Part shown: in pieces, positions 1 to 11,289 of the stretch
Numbering within the stretch: position 1 is the stretch's first letter
Layout: each line of letters begins with the position of its first letter
From: Clonostachys chloroleuca
Lineage: Eukaryota > Ascomycota > Sordariomycetes > Hypocreales > Bionectriaceae
DNA: 64,000 nucleotides
Assembly: GCA_037952775.1 (NCBI GenBank)
Contig: JBANAY010000004.1
Span: forward strand, 2,046,001 to 2,110,000
Direction: 5' to 3'
Program-made: the position numbers and the translations under genes
Notes under the pieces: model-generated
The model's input: the letters and a program-made list of their open reading frames with translations, nothing else
What the model was told of the DNA's origin: nothing
Databases searched by the model: none

Positions 1-1794
1 CTCCCCCTTAGCAGCTCTGAGGCCATCACGGAATTTGCGGTAAAGGCGTTCGAGGACCTGGTATCCTTGTCCAGAAAACTTTTGTATCCGCACCTCCCGC
101 ACGCTTTTTCACTCCGGTGTCAGTCAATTGAGTCGTTTTCTAAAACAGATGCTGGGCGGCGATCAGCAATTACACACGCTGATTCGCTTACCAAGCTTGC
201 TTGTTCCTTGTATCCAGCCTCTCCCATCATATTAGTGTAATTTTTTTTATACTCCTACTCTTTTTGCTTTCACCACTCCGGTGTATCAGAATAGAGGTGT
301 TGAGGCGGTAAAGTAAGCGCAAAAGAGGTAAGGAAACCTGTTTTATTCCCAAGCTGTACGTACATTTGACATATCACACACACTGTACATCAATGCAGAC
401 ATACTGACGGTGACAAATCGAACGGATCCACGTCCGCAGGATCTACAAACCGTTCTGGAGTACACAGATCGCCAAGTGGACGGCGGTACGCCGTGATTCG
501 TCATCGCCACCAGCATCACTATCATCATACAGTGTCAATCGTCGGAGCCTTCGGGAAAGGATGTGCTCAATTCTGAAACGCAGCTCAACCAGGCGCCCTG
601 CTCCCTCTGGACCCTTGTTGAGGGCGCATCGCCCACGATTGATATCATCCCCACCCTGGGATGTGTGCATCGGATTTACATGCGTGGAATTCTATGACGT
701 TAGCCCGCTCATCCGTGCCGGGGTCGACCACGTTTCGGATTTTCTTCCCATTTATCTCGACCAACGCACCAGGCGCGTGCAGGAGCAAAGACATCATTCT
801 GCGTGATCTACATTTTCACTTTACACGTAACTGAGTCTTACTGGTATCGTGGATGCCTACACACGACTTAGACATCCGTGATCCGCCCGCCCATTCAGCA
901 GGACGGCAGGCAAGCCTGATTGATCATCGTCCATATCACAAACAACCGCGTATCACGGCCGGTTCCTGAGACACCTGTCTTCCAACGAACGGGCGCTTCA
1001 ATACAACAGTGCGGCTCATCACGATCCCATCTTCCTGGAGTCACCCTCGTCATCGGCTCCCAAGGATTGATGCCCGATTAGGGGTTACGAGCTGGGAACC
1101 CTGGGATCGCGGGACGATCGGATGGCCTTTGCTTCTGCTTTCCGCAAGCTTACGTCTTGTCAATGCTTTTCTCTTTTGTGTGCGCGTGAGCAAATCGTAC
1201 ATGCTGGATCCCTGTATAAGCACTCGCCCCCAGGGAAAGGATCAAACCTTGCTTCCTTCCTTCTCCCCATGCCTCCCCCATTGTCGGGATTCAACTCCCT
1301 CCCATCAGCGTAAAAAACGTGGGTATCGTAGTTTCGAAAGTAATAGTACAAGAGGGGGCAATTCGCGACCGAGCCGCGACACTCCTCGCCACCCCCTACT
1401 TTACCCCTCCCCTGACAAGAGATGCTCATCGCGATGAGCATCCAAGTCGTGATGCAATAATGTGTGACTATCAGCGTCTAGCAGCGCTGTGTCGTGTGCT
1501 GCCCCTTTTCCTCCCAAAGCTTCGGTATACAGAAGTGCCAAATAGTTAGTTGATCAAGGCTCCCCAGTCTCACTCAGCCTTGCTCGCCAGAATCTCTCGA
1601 TAGTATACAAGAAATATACCGATCGGGATCGAGGCCTGAGCTCAGCCGCGTTCTTTATTTCCTACCCCCCTCCCCTGCCCTGCGCTACAAATAGCGTAGG
1701 CAAAAGAAAAGATGGGAAAATTGAAACCCAGGGCCCAGGGCCCAGGATGACCCGGACGGCTGGTATCGACTTGTCGGATTCTCCCAGTTTTTTA
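1..1794. other. Left edge, no confident gene
   Basis: No gene could be supported here. Positions 1-108 are open on the minus strand in a frame that reads like protein (it contains VLERLYRKFRDGL) and 1-240 are open on the plus strand up to a TAA, so an exon of a gene cut by the window edge is possible; neither reading is recognisable. The rest is low-complexity intergenic sequence with pyrimidine-rich patches (about 1230-1290 and 1660-1690). The last part is the 3' flank of COX16. Confidence 0.4.
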
Positions 1795-2315
1795 TCACCG
1801 GAGAATGCCATCGCTCTCGCCTTTCAGCCGTTCCACCCTCTTCTGTTCCCAGTTCTCGAGGTCCCGCCCGGCGAGTTTCTAGTCAAATCGGCGATCAGTT
1901 AAGACATTCTCAATACTGCATCTTTCTTTTTTCTTTCCTCCAAAATTGCCGTATATTCGCCAATTGGAGCCTCCAATCCCATGGGAAAAGGAAGAACCTA
2001 CGGAAAGGGAAGAAACAAGGATTAAAGGAAGGCTCAGTTAAGACATACATAGTACTCCTCGCGCATGTCGACCTTGCGCGGCGCCCGCCGGACGTTGAGC
2101 TCCTCGTCCTTGGTCATCTGGCGGACTTTCCGGTCGTAGCGCTCGTAGCGGATGGCGGTGGCGGGCGTGAGGACGAAGGAGCCGGCGACGATGACGGTCA
2201 TGAAGGGCAGGCCGAATGTGAGGAAGGGGTGCCGGTTCATGAGGGATCGGTACTTCGCGGCGATGCCGTTCATGCTCGCCGACGAGCGGAACTTTTTGTT
2301 CTGGAAGGTCCCCAT
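1795..2315 (-). CDS. cox16: Cytochrome c oxidase assembly protein COX16, two exons
   Basis: COX16 is a small inner-membrane mitochondrial protein needed for assembly of cytochrome c oxidase. Exons are 2315-2049 and 1878-1795; the 170-nt intron has a GTATGT donor and a TAG acceptor. The product is 116 residues. Seen directly: N-terminal FQNKKFRSS, one hydrophobic segment (FGLPFMTVIVAGSFVLTPAT) followed by the basic RYERYDRKV, and the second exon supplying the conserved C-terminal LENWEQKRVERLKGE motif. The splice joins EEYY to KLAGRDLENWEQ, which matches the family as I know it. An in-frame ATG lies nine codons upstream (2342); I chose 2315 because family members begin close to the FQ-K-FR motif. 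Without splicing, the last 27 residues would be missed. Confidence 0.93.
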
Positions 2316-3100
2316 CGCTTTTCTAACTTTCCGCGGTGTCAATTGGGTGCTGTAGAGGTTCGGTGAGGGTCGTTCTTGGAGGATATCGTGGGAGTGAAGA
2401 GTGGTCTGACCAAGGTGGATGACGGCAAGCTTCGGGATGGAGATGGTCTCGTGGTGGATTTCGGGAGAGCGCCTGTCAAAAAAATTGGATGTGTCAGCAT
2501 TGCTTCATGGTGTCAAGACTCGAGACCCACCATTCGTTCGTTGTCCTTGAACTTGGGAATATATACAAGAAGGCCTCTAGCAAGCTTAAGTAGGATTGAG
2601 AAATATAAAATACATGTTCGCAGAAGTTTCACCTCAACAGCATCAGTTACAAAGTCTGAACTGGAATCTGCTCTTACCATTTGTTCTTCACCCCCACACT
2701 CAGGTTACCCTAGATCAGAACAAGAGCATAACTAGAGCTGGGGATAGCAAGGTCACCCGGACTTGATTCATTTTTTGGAGGGATATCATAAGAAGCTTTC
2801 ATTCGGTCATTACACATCTGTCTTCAATCTAGTGGGATAATAAAAAATGACGAAGGGGAAAAAAAAATAGAAATTGTTAAACCCATTGGCCTAGTATCAT
2901 GTGGATGATAAAAACAAATCTACTTCGCCGAATAAGGGCAACTCACGTAAACCCTAAAAAGACAAACAACAAAAAAGGAACTCTATCAAAACCAAAAGCA
3001 GAAAAACAAGAACGCAAAACAGGCTAAACATTGCTAAGACACACAAAACACACACAAAAAAACAAAAGCAGTCAAAGAGGAGAAACAAATCATCCTCACG
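2316..3100. other. COX16 promoter and 3' flank of the FHA gene
   Basis: No gene seen. The stretch lies between the COX16 start and the stop of the next minus-strand gene. Positions about 2830-3090 are strongly A-rich (runs of A and AAAACA-type repeats), consistent with the transcribed 3' region of the upstream FHA gene. Confidence 0.5.
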
Positions 3101-5233
3101 TCACCTCGTAAAGTCGTCGTAATATCGCGAAAGGGTATAGTCCTCGAGATTCAAGTCGAGGACAAGTGAGCCACGGGTCCTGTAAAATGACGAGGGGAAC
3201 TCGTGGCTGCCGGAGCTCGTATGGCTACTGTGGCTCGTTTGGGGGCCACTGCTCTCGTAGCCCGCAAGGCTCCCGAAGCTGGTATGGCTCACGTGGTTCG
3301 CATTGCTCCCATGACTAGCCTGGCTGATGGTGTTGGCATCGATTGGGACGATGCGATTTCGCGGAATGTCTGAACGCGATGCCACTCTCGACGAAGAGTC
3401 GCCGGTGGGTTTTATGTTCTCATCTCCGTGAAATGTGAACTCGGCATCGGGGCCGAAGTAATCCTCGCAAAAGGGGGACGAGGGATTGTTGGTGCTGGAG
3501 ACATGGGTAGGGGGCGGCTCACCAGTCATCGAGACCTCTGGATTGCTTGCGAGATTCTCGCTGCTGTTCACATTGAGCTCGGTCAATGGGCCACGATCCG
3601 AGGATGGGAACTTCTCCCGAAGACGATAGTAGACTTCGAGGTCGATATTGAAAGCGCGGCAAAGAGTCGGAACATCCTGAAGCAGGATATATGATCCGCT
3701 GTGCGCACCACCCTTGACAACCTCCTTCTTCATTTTCGGAAAGCGGGTGAAATACGCAAACAGAGTTCTCCGGGACACGTTGGCAATCTTGACCAGGTCA
3801 GTTGCCTTGATAAGGCCGGCCTCCGGCTTGTACGCGATCTCATGGTTGTTGTAGACGAGGTGGTTCTTCTGCGGGCCGCGTTGGTACCTGAGCAGGAAGT
3901 TCTCCTCGTCCGGCGGCACCGACTCGGGGAGCATGGCAATCATGCCTGCTAGCTCAGCCTCGAGGCCCACGGCGCGGATCAGTAGGATACCATCCCGGAG
4001 TGAGATGTATTTTCGATGTCCCTCCCTTGTCACGCGTCCAAGCCTGGAGAGCTTCTTCTTGAATGCCCGATGCTGGTCCTGGGACTGGTTGCAGGCGCGA
4101 AGAATGGACTCCAAGTCCCACTGCTTTTGAGCAGTTCTAAATAAGACTTGCTTCCCATTGACCTCCATTTGGATGTTATTATCAACCTGTACCACCCTCG
4201 GAGATATAATTTGAAGCTGAGGGGGTTCAGTAGAAGTATGGGACAGCGGGCTTGAGGTGACCACGTCATCATTTATGAACGGAGATGCGTTGGGGTCGAC
4301 CCTATTTGCTACACTAGGGGATGTGTTCTGCAGCTGAAGGGGCTCAATTGAAGCTTGGGACAGTGGGCTCGAGTCCACCACATTGTCGTTGATGAACGGA
4401 GCCATGTTGGGGTCGATGTCGTTCGCCCAAAGACCACCCATAGGCTGGAAGGGCCCAGAAGAATACGCGCTGGAGCTCTGGGAGAAGCCCAATCCCATTT
4501 CAGGGTTTTGGGCAAAGTCCAAGCTCATGTCATTGCTGTCAATGACCGGCGACACTGCATGCTGGGCCCCCCTACCCATGGGCTGGAGGGGGAAATAAAA
4601 GAGTGTCGATTCATGGTTTTCCAAGCTCATGTCGATGTTTGTGAAAGGTATAAACTCAGGTGGATTTTGACTTGAGTATTGAGGCGAGACCGGAGATAGA
4701 AGGTGGCCATTGGAAATTTGTCCGTGAGAGCAAATGCGGATGAAGCTGGTCGGGGAGAGAACGACGTCAACGGTTTGTGCTGTCTGAAGGCTCCTTTGCG
4801 TCGAGACTCTGGGATTATTGGGTGTTGATTCAGGATATCGTATTAAGGTCCCGGTACGACTATGGTTCTTGAGTTGGATTTCTCCCGTTTTAAAGTCGAC
4901 TTTAATGGCAAATTGTTTTGGGGAAGTTTGATCAAGAACGATATCACAGTCTGTTGGATTGCTACCGAATAGGAAACCACAAGAGGGGTCTTTGGGCTTA
5001 TTATGAGTGGTTATGCGGAGGAAGGGCGAGGGGTTAGGCAGAGCAGGTAGGCGGGGTGATAGTGCTACTGGCGAGGCGGACCAGTATAGGTCTGAGTCAT
5101 TGGTGGTGGAGGACGGGTCTAAGGTGAAGGCGTCGGCGAGAAGGCGTTGCCCTCCAAGCCGCGTGGCGAGGTGGTCTGTGAAGTGAATAGTACAAATGGT
5201 TCTTGCACTTGATGATGAGGCATCTACTTCCAT
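3101..5233 (-). CDS. FHA-domain protein with two tandem KilA-N/APSES-like modules
   Basis: Single-exon ORF of 710 residues. Residues about 70-150 look like an FHA domain (phosphothreonine-peptide binding): FGSN, a beta-strand pattern and NHSRTGT are visible, but the usual S-x-x-H is S-P-K-Q. Residues about 210-345 are low-complexity Ser/Asn/Pro with two similar blocks (PFINDNVVDSSPLSQ and PFINDDVVTSSPLSH). Residues about 355-430 and 460-535 are two divergent copies of a module resembling KilA-N/APSES DNA-binding domains; the second has GLIKATDLVKIANVSRR followed by GGAHSGSYILLQDV. The C-terminal about 170 residues are Ser/His/Gly-rich with repeated SHxS motifs. A role as a nuclear, phosphorylation-read transcription regulator is inference from the domains. 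I know no named orthologue. Confidence 0.75.
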   Translation of the reverse strand: MEVDASSSSARTICTIHFTDHLATRLGGQRLLADAFTLDPSSTTNDSDLYWSASPVALSPRLPALPNPSPFLRITTHNKPKDPSCGFLFGSNPTDCDIVLDQTSPKQFAIKVDFKTGEIQLKNHSRTGTLIRYPESTPNNPRVSTQRSLQTAQTVDVVLSPTSFIRICSHGQISNGHLLSPVSPQYSSQNPPEFIPFTNIDMSLENHESTLFYFPLQPMGRGAQHAVSPVIDSNDMSLDFAQNPEMGLGFSQSSSAYSSGPFQPMGGLWANDIDPNMAPFINDNVVDSSPLSQASIEPLQLQNTSPSVANRVDPNASPFINDDVVTSSPLSHTSTEPPQLQIISPRVVQVDNNIQMEVNGKQVLFRTAQKQWDLESILRACNQSQDQHRAFKKKLSRLGRVTREGHRKYISLRDGILLIRAVGLEAELAGMIAMLPESVPPDEENFLLRYQRGPQKNHLVYNNHEIAYKPEAGLIKATDLVKIANVSRRTLFAYFTRFPKMKKEVVKGGAHSGSYILLQDVPTLCRAFNIDLEVYYRLREKFPSSDRGPLTELNVNSSENLASNPEVSMTGEPPPTHVSSTNNPSSPFCEDYFGPDAEFTFHGDENIKPTGDSSSRVASRSDIPRNRIVPIDANTISQASHGSNANHVSHTSFGSLAGYESSGPQTSHSSHTSSGSHEFPSSFYRTRGSLVLDLNLEDYTLSRYYDDFTR

Positions 5234-7962
5234 TCTCGTAGCTGAGGAGGTCGGGCGGGCTCAGGCGCGTGGCAAATTATTCTAGAACCTGAGGATGTCC
5301 TCTCCTTTTAGAAGCCTGGCGTTGCCAGGCAATTCCAGGCAATCGCGCCAGGCTGGGGCCAGCACGATGGGATGCCATAACCAAAACCGTACATAGCCTC
5401 CTGTGGCTTAGCCAAAAAGACCAGTGCTTGTCTATTTCATACATAGAAGAGGACAGCAGCCGTTGAGGGAAGGCCGTGTTGGTAGTCTGCGAGAACTCCA
5501 AAGACCCGTTTGGCGGCCAGGCTGTCAGGCTCCCGTGCCAAGTAATCAGCCACGGTTGCCACGATTGGCTGGCTTGTGGCTGCAAGTCCACATTCCAGCT
5601 CGACCAGGGCCGCCGTCCAGGCCCCAGCGCCACATCACAACCCCGCATTCGAAAAACGCCCACATTGTCGCCTTGTCGGCTTGAAAAGGTACCTTGGTGC
5701 TCACCGAGACCGGCTGGCGACTAAAGTACCTTGTCACGTCTTTTTTGACTCCTGCCCTTCTTTTTTTTGGGGTGGCCTGCCTGGCCGCTGCCGTGGTTCC
5801 CCCTGGTCTGCCGGTGTGAGCCCCACATAACCACCACTTGCTGCTTGCAGTCGGGAGGACTTCCAACATCGTTATCACAGTCGCATCGTGAACTTTCCAG
5901 CAGCACCTGGAACCAACAACACACTAGCTCTCCATGTAGCCAGCCTGTCGCAACCTGATCAATTGCGTCGGGCGCGTAAATGCGACGTCAATTGGACGCC
6001 TTCGCCTGCCTCGAAACCCAGCAGTCCGCGATCGCAAGGCAATCCTGGATCGCAAGTCAGGCAGCAGCCTGGTTCTGGGAATAAGGCTGGCACTAGCCCT
6101 GTATGATGGAACGGCCGTCACTATGTGACTCTAAAGGCATGGAGAGAACATCCACTAGAGCTCGTCGTGTGCAGTCTATATTTGGGACGTATGACGTGGA
6201 TTGCTTGCCGTGGGACTCATTTCGTATCATAGGTATCCCTCCCACATCATGAATGCACCCTTACCCACGTGAATGCACATTCGTGCAACCAGGAGGGTGC
6301 ACGCTCGCGTCTCCTACCCAGCTGGTGGAACAAGAGTGGACAGACTAGACAAGTGTGTTGCAATCGCATCGATTGGCGCATGATTTGCTCATAGTAGTAT
6401 TCGGCATCACCGTAGGTTTTCAAAGTACCAATCGGGTGGTATCAGATTGATATTCTCTCCTGCGCTGAAGAGTTCCTTTGCGGTCTACCCAATTCCCAAT
6501 TTGGCGATATCACACGGGAGTGGGGGGCGGCCCCCAATCCTCCCGCGCGATGTAGGTAATCACAGTTTGTGGCCAGGATCGCCAGGCCAACGAAAGCTGA
6601 GGTCTTTCAAAAACCAAGTCGTAAAAATAAATCCCGTCTCCCAAAAATAAGTACCGTAGGAATATCGGGTTCGAAGGGTTTTCGGCCCAAGGCATTTGCA
6701 GGCCGCATAATCGCCCGCATACAGTGGCGGCGCCCATTGTCATTGTTCCCGGCGGCTGTCTGAATGAGGTCGTGAATGGCGGACAAGAGTAGCGCGCTTG
6801 TTGCGCTTCGCTGAGTAATCACACATGATTCGATGACGCTGACGGAGGTTTGACGATATGCAGGTGGGCCGCCATTGCATCAGCACAGCCATAGCCCTAT
6901 AGCAGGGTCAGCGTGGCTGGCATCAGCGGCAATGGAACAGTCTTTCGATGTTATCCTATGGTTGGATGCGTAGCGGTAAGTCTTCACACCGATATATGCA
7001 TGTAATCCTTCCGTGATTGCCAAGTTGGTGGCAGTTCACTAAATGGTTGGGTGTAGATGATCCGGTCCTGGGACTCTTTGTCTCTGGATTTCGGTGTGAG
7101 GAGGGCCCATGAGGCTTAGACTCTACCGATTGGCCACGATAGTCGGCATTCCTCCTTCCACCCGTGGTAGGTGTTCTGCAACACCAGATGTTCCTTTAAT
7201 GCTAGGCATTCTCAGAGTCAGAAATAGGTACACGGAAAAGAGCAATAGACAAGGACAAGGTGGGTACTTACTTGTCATCGGTCTTGACGGACATACACAA
7301 GTAAGGCACATGGGAACGGTACTTGAAGCCTATTGTTCGAATAATCTAAATTTAAACATTTGTAATGCCTCGCTGAGTTGTACCCAAAATAAGGAAACAG
7401 CACATCACATTTCCATCTCATCATATTGTGGCATAGCCCACTGCTCCCACATTCGCCCTCGTTGCTATGTTATACCAACACGCTCCAGATTCGCTTGGCA
7501 ATCTGAAGCTCAATGCTTTGGCTCACCTAAGAGCCGAATATCATGAAATCTCTACCAACAAGAAAAAGAAGAAAAGAACACATGGGAAGAAGAAGAAGAA
7601 GAATAGTAATAATAATAAAAGAAATTGCTGAAATGAGGGTCGAAGAATCAGCCGCACCTCGGAGCGTTATTCATCGAGAGCTGACCAGTAGACAGGAAGT
7701 TTGGTACATATTGAACAAGACCGAAAAATAAAATGAGAACCGTACAAAAGGAAAACCCGTTCACCCTTTGAAGAGGGTATGCACTTCATGAAACCATGTC
7801 ATCTCGTCGTCCCTGATGAATTGCAACGATGTCTGCTGTGAGAAATAAGAGTAATATGTATATACCGAGTGATGAGCGCCAATCCAAGTGAGTCTTATGT
7901 CTGGGGACACGAGTAAATAAAGGCCCAGCCTGTAGATGATGTTGTGTCCAAGCTTGAATCGG
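5234..7962. other. Intergenic, 2.7 kb, no gene recognised
   Basis: Contains the promoter of the FHA/KilA-N gene (right of 5233) and the 3' flank of the SLMAP-like gene. Open frames here on both strands do not resemble proteins and overlap one another. 5310-5360 carries short repeats of a CCAGGC-type word. Otherwise nothing seen. Confidence 0.5.
7541..7626. repeat. Purine-rich simple repeat (AAG/AAT type)
   Basis: A run of almost pure purines on the plus strand, dominated by AGAAGAAG and then AATAATAATAA units, lying in the 3' flank of the minus-strand SLMAP-like gene. No coding meaning; in the transcript it would be a pyrimidine tract. Confidence 0.7.
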
Positions 7963-10242
7963 TTACTGCTCTATCCGAGGAGAGGGCGCCTGCCACCCGT
8001 TTAGGAACGCCATGAGCCCCATGCCTAGAAGCACCACGCCCACAGCGGAAGCATAGGGCAGCCCGACCTGTAGTGACTGTGTTCCGCGGGAAACATCATG
8101 AGGATGAAGGGCTGTTATCGTGTTCGCTCGCGACAATGTTGGCTCATCGCCCGTGTCAATGTTTGACCCGGAACCGTCTGCATGAACAATGCTGGAGCCA
8201 TCACCAGCAGCTGAGGGGTCGGCACTGGCAGTGGCGGCCTCGTTCTCATTATTAATAGCCCGTCTTCGGGATCTCGATCTCTTTTCTTTTTGATTCGCCA
8301 CATGCCTAGCCTCCTCTGCACGAAGTTGAACGACCATCTCGGCCAGTGTCTTACGATCTGCGTCTCGTTCTGATTCCGCAACTTCGCATCGTTGCTTCCA
8401 ATGCTCTAATTGCTCCTTGAGTTCGAGCATTTGAACATCCATGGCATCAATTCGCGACTGGAGAGAAACAGCAATTTCCTTGGCCGCATTGTCTTCTGCT
8501 GCCGCTGCGTCGCGATCCTCGGCACTCTCATCCTCATGTTGCTCGATGTTCTTAGAGGGTTGCTCAGATTCGTCATTCGTCTCGAGGGCGGCCTCCACTG
8601 AAGGGGCAATGGCAAGACCATTCACCTGACTGCTGGCAGACTCTTCTAATCGCTTCGCGAGCTCCTCCGCCTCTTCGCGAGCTACCCGCTCTTCTTGCAG
8701 CATTTGCTCAAGCTCTCGCATGCGAGCGGTTTGGGTATCAATATCTCGCTTGGCATTCTTCAAGGCCTCTGTCAGTTGCAGGATTTGGCTGGAATTGTCT
8801 TGGCGTATTGGAGATGCATTTTGTGGTACTGATTTGGGACGTTCGATTGATCCCCGCTTCAGAGAAGGTACATCTGGTTTCTCGGGTAACGGTTGTTGAG
8901 GGGGAGGAGCCGGAGGCTCTGAAAAGCGAGCTTTGCCATCAGGTCGATACGGAACGCCGTTGCCGTTTACTACGTGCTGCGGCGGGGGTTGCTCTTGGAT
9001 CTCGGACTTCTCCAAATCTTTGACGTCGTTCTTTGATAATAAGGTTGAGACAAACTGGTTCGTTCGCCAAGTCTTGGGCCTGGAGACGAGCGCTTCGCAT
9101 CTCGTTCTGTCCATGAGTTAGCGTATACATTCAACAATTTGTTAAAGGAAGAGTGAGTAGCAAGCCAGCCTTACCATGAGCCGTTTTAATATTTGATCAG
9201 TTGCAATGGGTGAAAGGAAAAAGGGGCGTTGTTGAGCACCTTGTCCGTTCATCGGAGCACCGGCCGGTACCATGCGGCCATTGCTGGCGTTGCTACCGGC
9301 TCGCCCACGTATCGCCATGGCCCCGTTAGACATCATGTTACTGTTTGCTGGGTCCAGATCCCCAAAGCTCATGTCCAACACATTGCTTGAAGGGCTCATG
9401 AAGCCGGCATGCTCAACCTTGGCAGCGACCTTGTGATGCACGATCGTCTTTTGATCCTCGCTCACAATATCGATACCAAGTTCGAGGTGATCACCAGTTT
9501 GCAACTCGTGGGGATCAGACTCCCGGTTCTCTTGTGACAACCGCGAGCCGTTGACAAACGTGCCGTTTGATGACTTGACATCTCGAATGTAGATCTTGCC
9601 ATTTCGCTCCGCGAATATCTCAGCATGCTGTCTCGATAGCACTTTACTGTCGAAGAAGCCGTTGGTTGCGGTGGGAATGGTTTTCTGGTTCGTTTGACGC
9701 CCGATGCGCAGACTATCGGGGGCAAAAGGCACGGCGATTGTTTTTCTCTCAAACGTGCCGTTGAGTGATAGAAGGAAGAGCACGGGTTGCCCAGGCGGCA
9801 GTTGCTCGCCTGGGCGACCCATCATGCCCTGCTGGTTCATAAGCTGCCCCTGATTCGGACCATGCGCGACAGGCATGCCGTTGGGACGCCCGGCAGCGAA
9901 TCTTGAAAAATCAGGCTGTGCGTCGCCCTTGCCTGCAGCCCAAGCCAGATTTTTCGGCGGTGGTCTCTTGCGGGTGGCGGCGCCGGCTGACCATTGGCTT
10001 ATATCAGAGTTGCTTGATGCAGCCGTGCCATTTGATTGTGAGCTAGTGGTGAGGGCGGTAGAAGTCGATGAGTTGGACGAGGTGGAGGAGACCGAGGAGG
10101 AGGAATTGGTTCGCGAAAGAGTTTTACGCGGCGCAAACATGCCTCTGCCTTCGTCAGGGTTGGTTGAACTGTGCCCGTCAATAGAACCCCATGCTGGCCG
10201 TGATAACTGAGGAAAAGCCGGAGGGTTGGCAACGGCAGTCAT
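7963..10242 (-). CDS. STRIPAK FHA protein, SLMAP / PRO45 / HAM-4 / Far9-10 type (apparent frameshift)
   Basis: Tail-anchored scaffold of the striatin-interacting phosphatase and kinase complex, which in filamentous fungi governs cell fusion, hyphal growth and sexual development. Exon 1 is 10242-9175; a 68-nt intron (GTAAGG...CAG) leads to exon 2, 9106-7963. Residues about 1-120 are Ser/Thr-rich. An FHA domain (about 175-255) shows LRIGRQ, VLSRQHAEIF and SSNGTFVNG. Then come a proline-rich linker, long acidic coiled coils (about 480-650) and a C-terminal membrane anchor (VGLPYASAVGVVLLGMGLMA) with a short tail: the SLMAP layout. The only good splice enters the frame NEMRSARLQAQDLA, but the long ORF that follows (NQFVSTLLSKNDVKDLEK) is in another frame; the change falls at about 9060-9070. 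A small indel repairs it and gives about 737 residues. Family assignment is firm; whether the break is real is not. Confidence 0.85.
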
Positions 10243-11289
10243 GAGGGAGACCGGTGTTGGGCGTGGGTCGATGGGCGGGTGCGCTACGGATAAACTAAGC
10301 GTCGTGGTCGTCGTGGAAAGGAATGGCAGTCAAGCGCAACCAGCACCAGAACCACGCCACCGGCGTCCGCAAGGGTCGAGGAGATGGAAAGTTCGAATCA
10401 GAAATGCTGCGATGAGACGTTCGGATCGATGGGCGTGGGAAAATCGTGACTGCAGGAACCGATGCTCTGTGCCTTTACTGATGAGAAAATCTGTCAGCTT
10501 CCGGATCCCTGGCTGCTACTACAGTGGTTCCGACCCGCCCAATTGAGGCGCGGCTGAGTCGACCCAGGTCGCGTGCAAACTGAATCTGAAACTCTGCTTA
10601 GGCTCTAGGAAGGACCGCCGATGGGGCACGTACCTATAAACTCGATGCTGCACGTCGCTGTATCTTGTGTTGGCAGTGTTTGATGCCGGATGCTGTTGAG
10701 AGAGCGATTGATCGACGTGCAAGAAATGGGAGTGATCCCTAGGCCGTCACCTCTCTCCCGTCTCGCTAAGCGCTGAGTTGGCTGGGGGTAGGAACACAGT
10801 GGAGCTGCCGCCGCCTTGCGGACTTGAGCAGGAGCCAGCAATCACCCTTCTAGGGTATCCTGAACTGGCAAAATCGCTGATGGAATCTTTCTTCATGGAA
10901 AGCAAACAGGTTACTCCATAAGGGATAGCATGATAGGGTCATCCATTAAACCACGCTACGCATCGTCCCGCTCCTGAGGATCGTTCACGTGATGGTTTAT
11001 AACAGTGCGAGAGCCTGAACAACTCGAAACGGGCACTGTGTGCTTTTGAGCCCGACGTCCGCATTATAGTTTTGCCGGCTGCCGGGAGCCCAACTGACGT
11101 GCATAGCGGGCAGTGAGCATCGGGGAAGATGGACTGAGGAGTCTGGTTAGCCGAATCCAAGCTAGACTTTGACGAGACAGCAGGTCCAGTTATTTTCAAC
11201 TTCCAACGCCTGCGCAACGTCAATTGACTCTTTGGCCAGGCCAGCCATTGCATACGGTAGCAGCAAATTCTCGTCTATAGACCGCCAAG
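10243..11289. other. Divergent promoter region between the SLMAP-like gene and MGR2
   Basis: Both flanking genes read outward, so this 1-kb stretch should hold both promoters. GC-rich near 10250-10450, more mixed afterwards. No gene, TATA box or RNA gene was recognised. Confidence 0.5.

Noticed and set aside
2316..2342. Upstream in-frame ATG of COX16 (2342)
   Set aside because: Adds nine residues before the conserved start MGTFQNKKFRSS; kept as an alternative only.
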